21,416 nucleotides of DNA from a virus. The notes under the pieces were generated by a model. It was not told the DNA's origin. It was given only the letters and a program-made list of their open reading frames with translations, and did not search any database. The position numbers and the translations under genes were made by a program. The stretch spans positions 1 through 21,416 of the IMG/VR virus record IMGVR_UViG_3300042539_000390; one strand, given 5' to 3'. Shown in pieces: positions 1 to 7,390 of this stretch (its first letter is position 1; each line of letters opens with the position of its first letter).

Positions 1-192
1 TTAATGTTCATGCTCTGTTCCATTTTCTTCTCCTTTGTCGGTTAATACTCCTGCCAAGTGTAGTGCGAGGGACATGAACGTGAATATCAATGCCCATGTT
101 TGCAGGCTTCCAGACAGGGTCATGATAGTGATCGCGGACGCGCCGAGGGTAAACCCTAAGGCGAATATCTCTTTGCGTAATTTGGCGAACAT
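1..192 (-). CDS. small two-TM membrane protein, possible holin
   Basis: A 63-residue protein, complete: ATG at 192 and TAA at 1-3. Two hydrophobic stretches are visible, roughly residues 10-29 (FALGFTLGASAITIMTLSGS) and 33-50 (WALIFTFMSLALHLAGVL), followed by a charged, His/Glu-rich tail (KGEENGTEHEH). The N-terminus is basic (KLRKE). It starts 1 nt after the stop of the secreted Thr-rich protein, so the two are probably co-translated. Its size, two-TM topology, charged tail and place at the end of the tail-fibre genes fit a holin or another lysis-region membrane protein, but no endolysin is visible in the window to support that. It could equally be a membrane partner of the secreted protein. 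The coding and membrane calls are firm; the function is a guess. Confidence 0.7.
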   Translation of the reverse strand: MFAKLRKEIFALGFTLGASAITIMTLSGSLQTWALIFTFMSLALHLAGVLTDKGEENGTEHEH

Positions 193-193
193 T

Positions 194-1687
194 CTAATTT
201 TCTCTTCTGCGCAGGCTTGCTCCTACGGCAACAAGTGTATTGGATACAGCGACCAGCGTTCTACGCTCACCAACAGGTATGGTCTGCCCGACCATTTGAA
301 ACGAATCGAAGACGCCTGCGAACACATTGATTGTGTCTTGGAATGCTTGCTTGACTTTTGTTGGTGCTTCGTTTAGGACTGCGACTAGTTCGTCGGCTTG
401 CTCGACTGTGATTTCTTCTACGACTAGTTCTTCAAATATCTGTTCGGCTTGGTCCTGGGTTATCGCCGCCAACACCTCAGGAGTTGACGCGATGCTGACC
501 GCCTGGTCGGAAGATAGTGCGGTTGTCAAGATCTGCTCGATGGCTGCAACCACTTGTGCCGGTGACGCATCCTTCAACTCGTTCAGCACTTCGGCGACCT
601 TCTCGTCGGTGATCGGTTGTTCAGACTCAATGTCAAGTAGCGTGGTGGTTGATGAGATCTCTGTTGTTGGTGTTGTCGTTTGTGGGATATCTGTTTCTTG
701 CGTCGGCTCTGATGTTGGCACACTTGTTTCGTCGGGCAGAGTTAGAGGCGGAACAGAAGAAGTCAGATCAGTTGTATTGGGAGCAGGTAAGGAAGGATCG
801 GTTGTAGATGTTTCAAGAATCATGGTGGATGTTGTGGATTCGGGTTCAGGCAAAGAAGTTGTGGTCGTTGTATCAGGAACTGTTACGACTACTGGTGCGC
901 TAGTCGTCGTGGTTTGAGGAGGAGTGTATGGTGCTTGCGTTGTTGACGGAGCTGGTGCAGTTGTTGTGGTCGGCGGTGTCGTGGTACTTGTCGTTGATGT
1001 GGTTGTGTCTATCTGAGTTGTGGTCGTGGTGCTGGGAAGGATTGTTGTAGATGTCGAAGTTGTCGAGGAAGAAGTTGAGGTCGTGGTCGTGGTTTCTTCA
1101 ACTGTCGTTGATGTGGCTGGTGTACTTGATGTGGTTGATGGCATTGTTGTCGAGGTGACAGCAGCCTGAGTTGTGAACGCGGAGTCTGGGACTATCGCCC
1201 AGCCTTCATCATCAATCTTCCAGGCGAGCATCAGGCAGGATGCACCGCCGTTCTCATACATAAACAACTGAAGCGGCAAACTCCCAGCGTCAAGTTCTAG
1301 TTCGTCTGACATACTCCACGAACAACCTTGGTCATTCCAAACACCGAACGTGTTGCCGTCAATCGTTATCTCGCCACCATCATCCGAGGCGATCATGAAC
1401 TCGATGGTTTGATGTTCAGGAATAGTGATGTAGCCGATCATGTGAACCATGAACAGGTCGTAGGTGCAGTCCTCGAATAGTTCGTAGTCGTAGTTGCGGT
1501 TGATGTTGTTCTCTATCTCGGATCCGCAGACAGGATATTCAGATGTTGACTGGACTGGCGGGATCTCGTCAATCGTGTAGTAGGTCGTGTTCAACCCTGG
1601 CTGTGCTTCGGCTTGAACCGTAGTCGGCCAGAACGCAAACAGTATTGCTGGTAGCGGTATCAGCCACCTTGTTAGACGGCGACCCAC
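194..1687 (-). CDS. secreted PA14-like / Thr-Ser-rich (mucin-like) protein
   Basis: 497 residues, GTG start at 1687, overlapping the upstream gene by 16 nt. Residues 1-26 form a signal peptide: basic RRLTRW, a hydrophobic core, and likely cleavage after VQA. Residues about 30-172 resemble a PA14/GLEYA-type beta domain: ASDDGGEITIDG near 100-111, AG at 134-135, YENGGAS near 144-150, LAW near 154. It has four cysteines (54, 74, 122, 151), which suits an exported, disulfide-bonded fold. Residues about 173-350 are a low-complexity Thr/Ser/Pro linker with many TTTT and TST runs. Residues about 355-497 are a mostly helical domain with PEVLAAITQDQAEQIF and VPVGERRTLVAVSNTLVAVG. Comparable Thr linkers and this C-terminal pattern are typical of Acidimicrobiia secreted proteins, which suggests host origin. 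A role as surface-displayed adhesin, glycosylated decoration or host-cell modifier is inference. Confidence 0.75.
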   Translation of the reverse strand: MGRRLTRWLIPLPAILFAFWPTTVQAEAQPGLNTTYYTIDEIPPVQSTSEYPVCGSEIENNINRNYDYELFEDCTYDLFMVHMIGYITIPEHQTIEFMIASDDGGEITIDGNTFGVWNDQGCSWSMSDELELDAGSLPLQLFMYENGGASCLMLAWKIDDEGWAIVPDSAFTTQAAVTSTTMPSTTSSTPATSTTVEETTTTTSTSSSTTSTSTTILPSTTTTTQIDTTTSTTSTTTPPTTTTAPAPSTTQAPYTPPQTTTTSAPVVVTVPDTTTTTSLPEPESTTSTMILETSTTDPSLPAPNTTDLTSSVPPLTLPDETSVPTSEPTQETDIPQTTTPTTEISSTTTLLDIESEQPITDEKVAEVLNELKDASPAQVVAAIEQILTTALSSDQAVSIASTPEVLAAITQDQAEQIFEELVVEEITVEQADELVAVLNEAPTKVKQAFQDTINVFAGVFDSFQMVGQTIPVGERRTLVAVSNTLVAVGASLRRREN

Positions 1688-1995
1688 TCAAGTTCTTCTT
1701 CACTCCACCTATACGGTCCACCACTCGAAGGCATCGGTGTTGGCGGTTGCCAATCGTTATTTTCGTTTAGTGTCCACGACGCATACGGTTGTGGTGCAAC
1801 AAATTGGTCGCGCACATAATCGTAAGTAAAACCTGCGCTTGGAAATTGTTTGCGTATTCGATTTGTGTAACTGCATTGCAACCATTCGCCGCCAAGTAGG
1901 TCGTGGCAGAATTGTGCGCCGTTTGCTTCATCGTTGTCATGCACAACAATTACTTGTTGCACTACACCGTCAACAATTTGGGCAAAATGTGCCAT
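1672..1995 (-). CDS. small tail-fibre-associated protein
   Basis: 107 residues starting MAHFAQIVDGVVQQVIVV. The pattern is an N-terminal MAHFA..V.(D/N)GVV..VIVV strand pair, a middle FCHDLLGGEWLQ and a region with NRIRKQFPSAGFTYD, then PQPYASWTLNENNDWQPP and a C-terminal PYRWSEEELEWV. It is a recurring small protein of aquatic phages near tail-fibre genes, often regarded as a fibre assembly or accessory protein; I recall the pattern but cannot name a family. It begins exactly where the glycine-rich adhesin ends (overlap at 1995) and its end overlaps the secreted-protein gene, so it belongs to the same translational unit. It may be a chaperone or cap for the glycine-rich adhesin upstream. Confidence 0.75.
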   Translation of the reverse strand: MAHFAQIVDGVVQQVIVVHDNDEANGAQFCHDLLGGEWLQCSYTNRIRKQFPSAGFTYDYVRDQFVAPQPYASWTLNENNDWQPPTPMPSSGGPYRWSEEELEWVAV

Positions 1996-2819
1996 CAGAA
2001 TGTAATGCTTCCGCTTGCGTTAAACACATAAATGTTGTTGCCGCCGCTAACTGTGTAAGTTGGTGAACCTGTTGTTGATGTTGCTGGCGCAAATGCGTCT
2101 GAGTATCGAATTATCACTACTCCGCTACCACCGTTGCCACCGTTGCCGCCGCCTGTTCCGGCGTCACGAGAACCGCCGCCGCCGCCGCCCGTGTTTACTG
2201 TTCCGTTTGTCGCGTTTGCGTTACCTGTTGAACCTGCACCGCCGCCACCTGCGCCACCTGCTGGCGAAACTGACGAATGACCGCCGCCGCCACCACCACC
2301 GCGTGTCACGCTTGAACCGCTAAAATCGCTTGATGATCCTGCACCGCCTTGCGATACTGGACTACCTGTATCCGCTTTGCCTGCTTCCGACGCACCACCA
2401 CCACCGCCACAATTAAACCCTGAGCCGCCACCAGCACCACCTGCAAAGCCTTGCCCTGCTGTGCCTGCACCCGGACTTGTGTTAGTTTGACCTGCGCCGC
2501 CACCACCTGAACCGCCTGTGCTTGGCGCGCCTGCATCATTACTAGCACCACCACCACCACCCGTTGATGTGATTGTGCTAAAAACACTATTGTTGCCGTT
2601 TGCGCCGTTTGACAGTCGATTGGTTGATCCTGCACCACCTGCACCAACGGTAACTGTTAGTGGACTACCTGCACTGACTGCAAATGCTGTGTCTGTTCGG
2701 TAACCGCCTGCACCGCCGCCACCACCAAACCTGCCACCGCCTGCACCGCCTGCCACACAAACATAATCAACTGCTGTTGGCGGACTTGGTGCCGCTCCTA
2801 CGCCTGCAAGTATTTGCAT
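1995..2819 (-). CDS. glycine-rich tail-tip adhesin
   Basis: 274 residues. Residues about 20-230 are dominated by Gly-rich motifs (GGAGGGRFGGGGGAGGY, repeated GGGGGA and GGAGGGG blocks) separated by short Ser/Thr/Asn segments, ending GGNGGSGVVIIRY. The last 40 residues are a non-Gly beta segment (SPTYTVSGGNNIYVFNASGSITF). Poly-glycine sandwiches of this sort are known from distal tail-fibre adhesins such as gp38 of T-even-like phage S16, where Gly-rich strands pack as polyglycine-II helices and the loops between them bind the receptor. The equivalence is by composition only. It follows the fibre protein with 3 nt between stop and start. The probable role is host-receptor recognition, with the loops as the fast-evolving part. 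Confidence 0.7.
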   Translation of the reverse strand: MQILAGVGAAPSPPTAVDYVCVAGGAGGGRFGGGGGAGGYRTDTAFAVSAGSPLTVTVGAGGAGSTNRLSNGANGNNSVFSTITSTGGGGGASNDAGAPSTGGSGGGGAGQTNTSPGAGTAGQGFAGGAGGGSGFNCGGGGGASEAGKADTGSPVSQGGAGSSSDFSGSSVTRGGGGGGGHSSVSPAGGAGGGGAGSTGNANATNGTVNTGGGGGGSRDAGTGGGNGGNGGSGVVIIRYSDAFAPATSTTGSPTYTVSGGNNIYVFNASGSITF

Positions 2820-2822
2820 TGT

Positions 2823-3206
2823 TTATGCCGACAAATTGCCGAGTGCGATCCATTCGTTTGTGTCGATCTTGACACAGGTCGCAACGGAGAATTGATCTTT
2901 CGTTTTCAACTTTGCACCACTCGAACGAACCGTCACTGTCGCAGCAGGTGTGATTGTTGCTTGTGCTGAGCCAGCCTGATAGATGTTGATCTGGTCGCCG
3001 ACCGCGAACGCAACAGATGATTCCGCTGGGATCGTGAAGACGATCGCACTGTTCGATGTGAAGTTAATAAGTTTGCCGACATCGGTGAGTGCTGCGGTGT
3101 ATGCGGTACCGGCTTGGGTGTTTAGTGCGACTATTGATGTTGCCAGAATGTTGGCGTTTGCGGCTGTAAATACATCACCGCTAGTGAAACTCGGTCTTGT
3201 TGCCAT
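2823..3206 (-). CDS. tail fibre / minor tail protein
   Basis: 127 residues. The N-terminus (PSFTSGDVFTAANANIL) matches the short helical start seen on many phage fibre proteins. Residues about 30-127 form a beta-rich domain with the recurring fibre pattern QAGTAYTAALTDVGKLI, IVFTIPAESSVAFAVGDQINIYQAG, ATITPAATVTVRS and a closing TCVKIDTNEWIALGNL. This domain is common at the tips of phage fibre proteins, probably as a trimeric beta structure. A GGAG ribosome site lies 5 nt ahead of the ATG, in the 7-nt gap after the tail hub gene. Together with the glycine-rich protein it likely makes the receptor-binding tail tip. Confidence 0.75.
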   Translation of the reverse strand: MATRPSFTSGDVFTAANANILATSIVALNTQAGTAYTAALTDVGKLINFTSNSAIVFTIPAESSVAFAVGDQINIYQAGSAQATITPAATVTVRSSGAKLKTKDQFSVATCVKIDTNEWIALGNLSA

Positions 3207-3213
3207 ATTGCTC

Positions 3214-4458
3214 CTATCCTAGTCCAACATCAACATCGTTAAGTTGGCTTGTGTCAAGTATAAATGCGGTCAAGAGTTGTGCTTGACCTAACCCGAATCT
3301 TATCCGATGGTCGGAAGTTGTGATGTCGTGGTTGACGGATTCGATAAACACCGAATCGGTGCGGGTTAGCGGTAAGCCTGTTGTGTAGGTTTTGGTGACG
3401 TTGATGACGTCGCCGACATCGAGTGCGAGTACCGTCGGCCAGAGTGCTGAACCGCAAGCGTTCAGACTGGTTGATATCTCGTTGAATCGGATGACTGGTT
3501 CTTTGTATTTGTCTAATAGGTTTTGTGCCAACGCTGATCCAGCCGCCAAAGTGTTCAGAGGTACATTCGAGAACGATAAAGTTTGCACACCATATTTGCC
3601 TTGACTTGTTGAGTCGACTGCGACTTGTGCTGCGGTGCCACCTTCGATATCTACCTGTACACGGTTGAACAATGTTTCTTGACCGTATGCGACACCGATA
3701 GACAGGATAGGTATCTCGTTGGTGGCTGTGCCACCGAACGATGCGATAGCGGTTGAGAACGTGAAATCTATTCTCGGATCGAACACAATCTGGTTCTTGC
3801 GGTTCGCAAAAAGCCTGCCGTCCTCGGCGACTGCGACCGCCTGCAAGGCAGTCAATGTATTTGTGTTGTCCGGATAGGCGACTGTGCCGCATGTTGCGAC
3901 ACCTGTGGCGATGTCACGCAACGCCGTTGAGTAGGCAACCTCGGCTCGATCCAAGATTGCTGTGACTCGCGCCGAGGTCAACTGTGATGATGGTGTGAAT
4001 GCGGTGAGACTGGTTCGGCTCAACTCGTATAGACCGTCGGCTGCGATGATTGAAGCGAACGACAGGTTCGGCATCTCATAGGTGATGTCGAGGTCGGTGA
4101 TTGCACCGACGAACAGTTCGGCTGTGCCGGCAAGAACCTTGATCGCACGTCTCGGAGCCAAATCAAAGTCACCTGCATACCAAGTTGATGCGGTGTTCGC
4201 TGGGTCAAAGAGTCGGCCTGATGCACGGTCGTCAGCCAAGATACGGCAGGTGCCTGGCTGAAATTGTTCGGTTTGTGAACCGCGGCCACGCTGAACCGAC
4301 ACGGCGAGAATGTATTCGGTTGCGTCAACGAAATCAGTTGAACCATTTAATGTGTCTGTGCCGTCAAGCGTTGACGAGTCGAGTGTGAATGCGTCAGCGA
4401 CCGCACCGACATCCAACAGAACCGAATACGCTTGACCCCACTTCAGTGTCTTAGGCAT
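3214..4458 (-). CDS. minor tail protein, tail hub / baseplate
   Basis: 414 residues, starting 2 nt after the tape-measure stop. Around residues 51-92 it carries AVSVQRGRGSQTEQFQPGTC and ADDRASGRLFDPANT, the pattern of actinophage minor tail proteins that form the tail hub (strand of RGR, aromatic-Gln, then the 'D.R...FDP.N' segment). Later parts are beta-rich with NRVQVDIEGG, and near residues 345-385 WPTVLALDVGDVINVT and FIESVNHDITTSDHRIRFGL, all typical hub features. A short module LDSSTLDG occurs at about residues 25-32, and the C-terminus ends with a second copy-like segment FILDTSQLND. The position straight after the tape measure is the standard place for distal tail / hub genes. Role: closes the tail tube tip and anchors fibres. 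Confidence 0.8.
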   Translation of the reverse strand: MPKTLKWGQAYSVLLDVGAVADAFTLDSSTLDGTDTLNGSTDFVDATEYILAVSVQRGRGSQTEQFQPGTCRILADDRASGRLFDPANTASTWYAGDFDLAPRRAIKVLAGTAELFVGAITDLDITYEMPNLSFASIIAADGLYELSRTSLTAFTPSSQLTSARVTAILDRAEVAYSTALRDIATGVATCGTVAYPDNTNTLTALQAVAVAEDGRLFANRKNQIVFDPRIDFTFSTAIASFGGTATNEIPILSIGVAYGQETLFNRVQVDIEGGTAAQVAVDSTSQGKYGVQTLSFSNVPLNTLAAGSALAQNLLDKYKEPVIRFNEISTSLNACGSALWPTVLALDVGDVINVTKTYTTGLPLTRTDSVFIESVNHDITTSDHRIRFGLGQAQLLTAFILDTSQLNDVDVGLG

Positions 4459-4460
4459 AA

Positions 4461-6608
4461 CTACGCAACCGCGAACTCTAGAAAGTTTCCACCAGCGATC
4501 CGACTATATTGCTGCAACACCTCAACAATTTGACGCCCAGCCTCAACACCATTCGTGCCGATACCTGTCGTGATATTGATGTTCGTACCTGCGCCACCTG
4601 TGGCAGATGTTCCGCCACCAGTAACAGTCGGTGTTGGGACCGCAGGCAACGAAGGAATGGTCAGATTGCGGTTCGGCATCGTTGCGGCAGCCTCAGCCAC
4701 CTTTGCGATCGCCTCAGCCAGATTCTCATACGCTTCAATCTCACGATCAAGCGCATCAGTCAAACGATCAGACGCTTCCTGCTGACGCTCCTTTGCATCA
4801 TTCAACTTCTCCAAGAAATCTTTGTAAGTTGTTGAGCCTTCAATCGCACCGCTCACCGCTTCGTTCAGAACAAGTTGTGCATCTTTGAGTTTGTTGGTTG
4901 CTTCAAACTCGGCATCGCTTGCATCGGCGACAGCCAACTTCGCTTGAGCCAAATCAATCTCTGCAAGACGAATCTCTTGAGGACTTGCTTCTGGGTCTTT
5001 GCGCAGGTCAGCAAGTTTCTTTTCAGCGTCACGAACTGCGAACACCGATTCCTCTACACGGAACCCAGCCTGTGCAACATTGCGTTGAGCCGCCGACAGT
5101 TCTCGCTGAGCCTTCTTCGCTTCATCCGAATCCGCACCATAACCACTGACCGCACGGTTGAACTTTTCTTGAGCGGTCGCAAGATCAGTGTTCGCCTCAT
5201 CCAAACCCTTTTGCGCTTGGATAGATGCCTTCTGTGCGGATGTAAATGACTTCTGTGCGGTTGTTGACGATTTCAAAGCAGAGGTGTACTTCTCCAACTT
5301 CTCTTTTGCTGTCTCAACAGTTTTCGCTACACCGCCACCAACTTTCTTTTGTTCTTCGTCTTCATCTGTTTTCTTTTTAGTAGCTCCTGCAACGCGTTCC
5401 AAAGCATCAGCAGTTCCGATAATTTTAGGTAACGCAGCAGCCTGAACCACAGCAGCCTTAGCGGCAGCCTCACGGAGTTTGTCAAACAACCCAGGTGTGC
5501 GCTCCAACGCTCCATTGATACCTTGTTGCGCCGCTTTGAACGCCAACGATGCTGCGGTTGCTTTCAAAGTCAATGCCACATTGCCGGTCAACGCACCAAC
5601 CAAAGACACCGTCAAGGCAATAGTCCGACCAATATCGACAAATTGTTTCAAGAACTCCAACACGCCGATGGTCATCTGTTCCAATGTGTCAACGAACGAC
5701 ACACCCATGTCACCCATTGAATCAATAGCAAAGCCGATTGCCATAACAACGCCGTGTTCGCCGATGTTGTCCGCGAACGCTTTGACCGCAGGCACGATAT
5801 TGTCGTTGATAAATGTCACAAACTTTGTAAACAACGGCAACAACAACTCACCCAAAGTTGTGACAATGTCATCGATCGATGCTCGAAGGATTCGTTGCTG
5901 GTTAGCCAACCCGCCAGAGGTTCTCTCGAAGTCACCTTGTGCATCCGTTGTTTGACGGAACAACAGTTCGGATGATGCAAGCACCTTTTGTTGTGCGGTC
6001 AATGCACCGTTGCCGTCATAGATGCCCATCTCAAGTGCGACTTGTTTTAATGCTGCATCGTTCATCAGAACACCGAATCGGCGGATCGGTTCGGCCTCTC
6101 CTCTTAGCGCAGCACCGAGGGCAAGAACCGCTTCTTCTGGTGAAGTGTTATTGAATGACGCCAAGTCGGTTGCGAGTGTCACGAACTTGGTTGAGAAGCC
6201 AGCGAGTTCTGTTCCAACCAAACCTGCTGACTTGCCGAAGGTACCGAAGGTGGCGGCAGCATCAAGTGCTTGTTGTCGAGTTTGACCTAATGCTCTGGCA
6301 GCGTTGTCGGCGAATGCTTGGACTGTTCGTGCTGCATCTCCGAAGATGACATTTGTTTTGGATATTGTTTCGTTGAGATCGGATGCCTTTTGTACTGCGA
6401 CGAATGATGCAGCTCCGACTGCGCCGATTGCCGCACCGGCGATGAATGCTGTTTTCTTTAGGACATCAAATGCACCGCCAATGGCATTGCCAACGGTCTG
6501 AAGTTGGCCGAGTGTTCGTTGTCCTTCACGACCAAGTTTCTTGAACGCCGTGACAGCACCGTCGGCGTTGCCGAGAATCTTTACAACGAATGTGCGTTCA
6601 CCTGCCAT
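4461..6608 (-). CDS. tape measure protein
   Basis: 715 residues. The N-terminus MAGERTFVVKILGNADGAVTAFKKLG is typical for tape measures. A Gly/Ala-rich hydrophobic segment lies at about residues 52-72 (KTAFIAGAAIGAVGAASFVAV). Residues about 90-260 contain the conserved tape-measure block (LGQTRQQALDAAATFGTFGKSAGL ... GALRGEAEPIRRFGV). Further hydrophobic helices lie near 290-370. From about 405 to 640 there is a long Lys/Glu/Ala-rich coiled coil (TAQKSFTSAQKASIQAQKG, EKLNDAKERQQEASDRL). The last 70 residues are Thr/Gly-rich. At about 0.15 nm per residue this predicts a tail of roughly 100 nm. The ribosome site is weak (GAGTAG-like). It follows the primase-like gene by 16 nt. Confidence 0.93.
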   Translation of the reverse strand: MAGERTFVVKILGNADGAVTAFKKLGREGQRTLGQLQTVGNAIGGAFDVLKKTAFIAGAAIGAVGAASFVAVQKASDLNETISKTNVIFGDAARTVQAFADNAARALGQTRQQALDAAATFGTFGKSAGLVGTELAGFSTKFVTLATDLASFNNTSPEEAVLALGAALRGEAEPIRRFGVLMNDAALKQVALEMGIYDGNGALTAQQKVLASSELLFRQTTDAQGDFERTSGGLANQQRILRASIDDIVTTLGELLLPLFTKFVTFINDNIVPAVKAFADNIGEHGVVMAIGFAIDSMGDMGVSFVDTLEQMTIGVLEFLKQFVDIGRTIALTVSLVGALTGNVALTLKATAASLAFKAAQQGINGALERTPGLFDKLREAAAKAAVVQAAALPKIIGTADALERVAGATKKKTDEDEEQKKVGGGVAKTVETAKEKLEKYTSALKSSTTAQKSFTSAQKASIQAQKGLDEANTDLATAQEKFNRAVSGYGADSDEAKKAQRELSAAQRNVAQAGFRVEESVFAVRDAEKKLADLRKDPEASPQEIRLAEIDLAQAKLAVADASDAEFEATNKLKDAQLVLNEAVSGAIEGSTTYKDFLEKLNDAKERQQEASDRLTDALDREIEAYENLAEAIAKVAEAAATMPNRNLTIPSLPAVPTPTVTGGGTSATGGAGTNINITTGIGTNGVEAGRQIVEVLQQYSRIAGGNFLEFAVA

Positions 6609-6624
6609 GGTGAAGCAATTCTAC

Positions 6625-7338
6625 TCAGTTAGCAGCCATCCGTTTACGCAGCTCAGCCCACTCACGTTGCATGTCTTTATGTATCTCCGCTTGCGTCATG
6701 CCTTTGTACTCTGACAAATCGATTGGTGCATCCCACCACTTCGGGTCAAGAACACATCGCATCGGATTACCACGACGCGGCTGACGAGTCGAGCGAATGC
6801 TCGGTGTAGAGAACGTGCGTGTCGGTGTTGCAATGTCGGTGATCGTCGGGTCAAGGAATCGCCAACCTGAATGATGCGTATGAAACGGTTGACCAGCCTC
6901 ATGCTGTGGTAGGTAGAAGATGCGGGCTGGGTCTTTGGTGGCTGGGTCGCCTTTGAGACGAAGACGCTCATGTGTCTCATACCAGACTTCTTCCCAATTC
7001 TGTACCGGCACAGCCTGCTCGAATGGAACGACAACGTGCCAGTGTGGATCGTTGTCACGATGCGACCAGGTTGTGTATGCAAAGTGTATATACGATCCGA
7101 GATCAGCCTGCTCGAATGCTTCGCCGTCAAGGTCGGCGACTAATGCCCAAACATGTGACACGTTGCGATTGCCACGGGTTGTGTATTCACGATATGTGAC
7201 TGGCGAGTACAACTTGCCATGAGACTTCTGTTTGCGTTCTTGATGGTCGCCGAGTATTGCGGCGAAGTCCATCCAAGATGTTGCGATGGTCTTTGGATAG
7301 ACAGATTTGACGGACGGGAACCCGACGACTTCAAACAT
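6625..7338 (-). CDS. AEP primase-like protein inside the tail module
   Basis: 237 residues. Residues about 60-145 match the palm pattern of archaeo-eukaryotic-type primases found at the start of phage and plasmid primase-helicase proteins: VWALVADLDG (D69 and D71 as the metal-binding DxD), FAYTTWSHR (S92-H93), PHWHVVVPF, and KDPARIFYLPQ (D136, R139). There is no helicase or ATPase domain, and the remaining 90 residues are basic with a C-terminal helix (DMQREWAELRKRM). The start is supported by AGGAGG 9 nt upstream of the ATG. A hairpin lies just before that site. Replication genes are not expected between a tail protein and the tape measure, so it may be an inserted gene with its own role. 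Family assignment is from motif reading, not from a search. It could be a catalytically drifted nucleotidyltransferase. Confidence 0.6.
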   Translation of the reverse strand: MFEVVGFPSVKSVYPKTIATSWMDFAAILGDHQERKQKSHGKLYSPVTYREYTTRGNRNVSHVWALVADLDGEAFEQADLGSYIHFAYTTWSHRDNDPHWHVVVPFEQAVPVQNWEEVWYETHERLRLKGDPATKDPARIFYLPQHEAGQPFHTHHSGWRFLDPTITDIATPTRTFSTPSIRSTRQPRRGNPMRCVLDPKWWDAPIDLSEYKGMTQAEIHKDMQREWAELRKRMAAN

Positions 7339-7347
7339 TGTGCAGAA

Positions 7348-7353
7348 CCTCCT
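7348..7353 (-). promoter_or_regulatory. strong ribosome binding site (AGGAGG)
   Basis: Perfect AGGAGG on the minus strand, 9 nt before the ATG of the primase-like gene, stronger than the sites of its immediate neighbours. It fixes the start at 7338. Confidence 0.7.
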
Positions 7354-7354
7354 A

Positions 7355-7379
7355 GGTTCAGGATAGCGAATCCTGAGCC
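7355..7379 (-). terminator. hairpin between gp10-like and primase-like genes
   Basis: Inverted repeat with a perfect 7-bp core, TCAGGAT and ATCCTGA, around a 5-nt loop, plus two flanking G-C pairs beyond one mismatch on the minus strand. It lies in the 52-nt gap between the stop at 7391 and the start at 7338, one base from the AGGAGG. There is no U-run, so it could be a weak terminator, a processing site or a translation control element. Confidence 0.4.
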
Positions 7380-7390
7380 GAATGCAAGTA

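Noticed and set aside
327-917. 196-codon open frame on the plus strand
   Set aside because: It is the antisense of the Thr/Ser-rich linker; repeated ACN/TCN codons leave the other strand free of stops. Val/Ser-rich composition and no ribosome site.
640-1150. Possible tandem DNA repeat or CRISPR-like array
   Set aside because: The repetition is codon-level Thr/Ser bias without a fixed period or spacers.
2060-2323. Plus-strand open frame rich in Arg/His
   Set aside because: Antisense of Gly-rich codons; composition is a by-product of GGN repeats.
2306-2647. Gln/Val-rich minus-strand open frame
   Set aside because: Out-of-frame reading of the Gly-rich adhesin gene; low complexity.
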